From NCBI RefSeq assembly GCF_030409055.1, contig NZ_CP116619.1, positions 2,767,628 to 2,831,627 of the forward strand: a stretch of 64,000 nucleotides of DNA. Reading direction: 5' to 3'. This document shows positions 63,201 through 64,000 of this stretch, piece after piece. Position numbers and translations under genes: made by a program. Origin of the DNA: Trichocoleus desertorum NBK24 (GTDB lineage: Bacteria; Cyanobacteriota; Cyanobacteriia; FACHB-46). Below the pieces are notes generated by a model that was given only the letters and a program-made list of their open reading frames with translations, had not been told where the DNA came from and did no database searches. The first letter of the stretch is position 1, and the number at the start of each line of letters is the position of its first letter.

Positions 63201-64000
63201 AAACCGCTTTGGCAGGAACAAAAAACTTCTTTAGATGATTTGGTCGCCAGTACTAGAGCCTCGATTGGTATTGAAGGGCGGGGGTTAGTATTTAACCAAA
63301 AAACTGAAGTGGTGGCTAGTGCCCTAGAGCGGCTCCAACGCTACCAAACTCAACAGTCGCAACTCAAGCAACTCCATCAACTGCTAATTCAGCCAATCGC
63401 GGATTTGCTACCAACGAACCCAGAGGCCCGCGTAATATTCATTCCTCAAGGCGCTCTCTTTCTCGCTCCCTTTCCCGCTTTGCAGGATGCTGCCGGAAAG
63501 TATCTGATTGAAAAACACACAATGCTGACCGCCCCAGCGATTCAGATTCTGGCACTCACCCATCAACAACGGCGACGCCAAGGACTAGCGCAACAGTTGC
63601 AACCTACCCAAGTTGCCGCTACGACACTGCCGCGATCGCCCCAGCATTCCTTAATTGTGGGTAATCCCACGATGCCTAACTTGCCAACTGAAAACGGCGA
63701 GCGATCGCAACAACTCTACAGTCTGCCGGGGGCTGAGCGGGAAGCCAAGATGATTGCCTCGCTCCTCAACACTGAGGCGATTACAGGCAGTGCTGCTACC
63801 AAGGCGGCAGTAATGGCGAAGATGGGCGAGGCTCGGATTATTCACCTGGCAACCCACGGGTTACTGGATGATTTCCGAGGGTTAGGGATTCCAGGGGCGA
63901 TCGCGCTAGCGCCTTCAGGTCAGGATGATGGCTTACTGACGGCAAATGACATTCTTGGTTTGAAGCTAAATGCTGAGCTGGTGGTGCTCAGTGCTTGCGT
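60273..64000 (+). CDS. Haemagglutinin-domain/TPR/CHAT fusion protein (3' end outside window)
   Basis: An open frame of 1242 codons with no stop before the window ends. A signal peptide (about 1-31, 'GVNLLLAVLVLAEVVPAQSV') precedes a filamentous-haemagglutinin/TPS-type N-terminal domain (about 55-330, with 'PNLFLINPAGIVFGANASLN'), then a proline-rich linker (about 385-535, 'PEPSIGIPPSPQPEIGAP'). About six TPRs follow (600-830, 'HNLGSIYFVVGNYAQSIQRY'), and then a CHAT domain (about 905 onward). His1195 ('RIIHLATHGLLDDF') is intact, and Cys1242 ('VVLSAC') is the last complete codon. The TPS domain normally targets large exoproteins to a TpsB pore, so this is an exported protease-like protein. 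The start is the first ATG before the signal peptide. Confidence 0.85.
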   Translation, partial: MTLKNYLQSPQLGVNLLLAVLVLAEVVPAQSVHAGELPDGKALPILAAPNDAGTLVTPDGDRFDITGGQRSQDGANLFHSFSQFILETGYTANFLADPATQNILARVVGGNLSSIDGLIQVTGGGPNLFLINPAGIVFGANASLNVPGSFTATTANGVGFGKEWLNASGPNNYESLVGTPELFAFSMSQPGGIINTGKLEVAAGQNLTLLGGTVVSTGELKASEGHITVAAVPGNSLVRLSQAESLLTLDIQAIAPDTSQPNTWDFPIVDLPDLLTGGLGRNATNISTNREGQLVLSGSGLTVSPGDVVVQNATARSVTLLATGNVTLGDTPLPLPDKGVNDSIGNPLSIQPDGNTYLVTSPTGNTFYIKGNIEVLFGPGGEVENPGTDGKTSPNPLPDVGAPFPIAPEMGINFPAPPVVALPSIPEVNLPPIPEVSRELPLRLDEKQTQQPGPVPLSIPIVPEPGSTEAIVDPPSLGVSPDPRPEPSIGIPPSPQPEIGAPTPSGVPPSPQPESPDTTPGATPQPRTGTVRRQDIALASDRSRSSPTLGTTDREQRIAIAASTQDCLRIGQIVENQGTTYRVITDQGRVIQCYQEQLALAQHKNQPQQQRQTLHNLGSIYFVVGNYAQSIQRYQQSLAIARQLQNRESEAEALSGLGAAYSAVGNYDKAIQYYEQSLAISRTLAVPELQGMTLRNLGIAYLAQNNPAKALEYPKQSLAIAEKAQDRRGIGQSLGNLGLVYFTKGDHAKAVEHLQQQLAIARELKDRLAEGRALGNLGLAYYGLEDYQKAADHQQQSLAIAQQLQDRPGEGHALNNLGDAWFRLGRLAEAEQTLFAGIKVWESLRSQLDQNDDATKISLFDTQATTYSTLQEVLIAQNKVQVALEVAERGRSRAFVELLAKQLPPDGTKSLAASSLDLPNIAQIQQIAREQNATLVEYSVIQEAFQVEGQRRIEDKALYIWVVQPTGEVAFRQVDLKPLWQEQKTSLDDLVASTRASIGIEGRGLVFNQKTEVVASALERLQRYQTQQSQLKQLHQLLIQPIADLLPTNPEARVIFIPQGALFLAPFPALQDAAGKYLIEKHTMLTAPAIQILALTHQQRRRQGLAQQLQPTQVAATTLPRSPQHSLIVGNPTMPNLPTENGERSQQLYSLPGAEREAKMIASLLNTEAITGSAATKAAVMAKMGEARIIHLATHGLLDDFRGLGIPGAIALAPSGQDDGLLTANDILGLKLNAELVVLSAC

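Noticed and set aside
1-64000. CRISPR arrays, tRNA/rRNA genes, complete insertion sequences or prophage
   Set aside because: No evenly spaced repeat-spacer pattern, cloverleaf-like sequence, transposase or phage structural gene was found by reading; a tRNA scan would be needed to exclude tRNAs fully.

Overview
This window is chromosomal DNA from a cyanobacterium. The octamer GCGATCGC (HIP1) and near-matches occur throughout. The gene families also fit: urtABCDE with a textbook NtcA promoter, phytochrome and cyanobacteriochrome GAF domains, orthocaspase-like and CHAT proteins, and a geranylgeranyl-reductase-family enzyme. A filamentous, Leptolyngbya-like organism is plausible, but the genus cannot be fixed from sequence alone. 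No rRNA, tRNA, CRISPR array, prophage or complete insertion sequence was seen.

Layout. 1-1.8 kb: the 5' end of a minus-strand gene, holA and a DUF4168 protein. 2.2-23.5 kb: a dispersed urea-utilisation island. It holds ureE-ureF, ureG, urtABCDE, ureD-ureA-ureB and ureC, interleaved with a histidine kinase/response regulator pair, a REC-PAS-LOV-PAS-GGDEF-EAL protein, a SemiSWEET, a CHASE4-like histidine kinase and an AT-rich glycosyltransferase between ureB and ureC. All seven urease genes and all five transporter genes are present and look intact. Urea would be imported by UrtABCDE and hydrolysed by UreABC, with nickel delivered by UreDEFG.

23.9-29.1 kb: a REC-histidine kinase, an aldehyde dehydrogenase, a small molybdopterin oxidoreductase, rpmF (bL32) with a strong terminator, and a secreted protein carrying a 23-residue tandem repeat. 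29.6-35.7 kb: a caspase-fold protein with both catalytic residues substituted, a large histidine kinase combining a knotless phytochrome module with two dual-cysteine cyanobacteriochrome GAF domains, and a YbiA-like NADAR protein. 35.9-42.8 kb: a DUF4129-DUF4350-MoxR-DUF58 operon with SpoIIM-like, frameshifted membrane and RDD genes beside it.

42.9-48.1 kb: geranylgeranyl-reductase-family protein, a 58-residue protein, frr and pyrH, a thioredoxin-fold protein, a response regulator and a VanX-like dipeptidase. 48.1-55.3 kb: minus-strand cell-envelope genes (GT2, flippase-like and GT-C-like proteins; then a two-TM protein, a lipoprotein, an FHA protein and a GT28-like enzyme). 55.6-64 kb: an unusual plus-strand locus of three proteins that all begin with signal peptides: a TPR-CHAT protease-like protein, a seven-repeat WD40 propeller, and a haemagglutinin-domain/TPR/CHAT fusion that runs off the window. 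A 15-codon relic of another CHAT C-terminus lies between the last two. This is the best candidate for a little-described system in the window.
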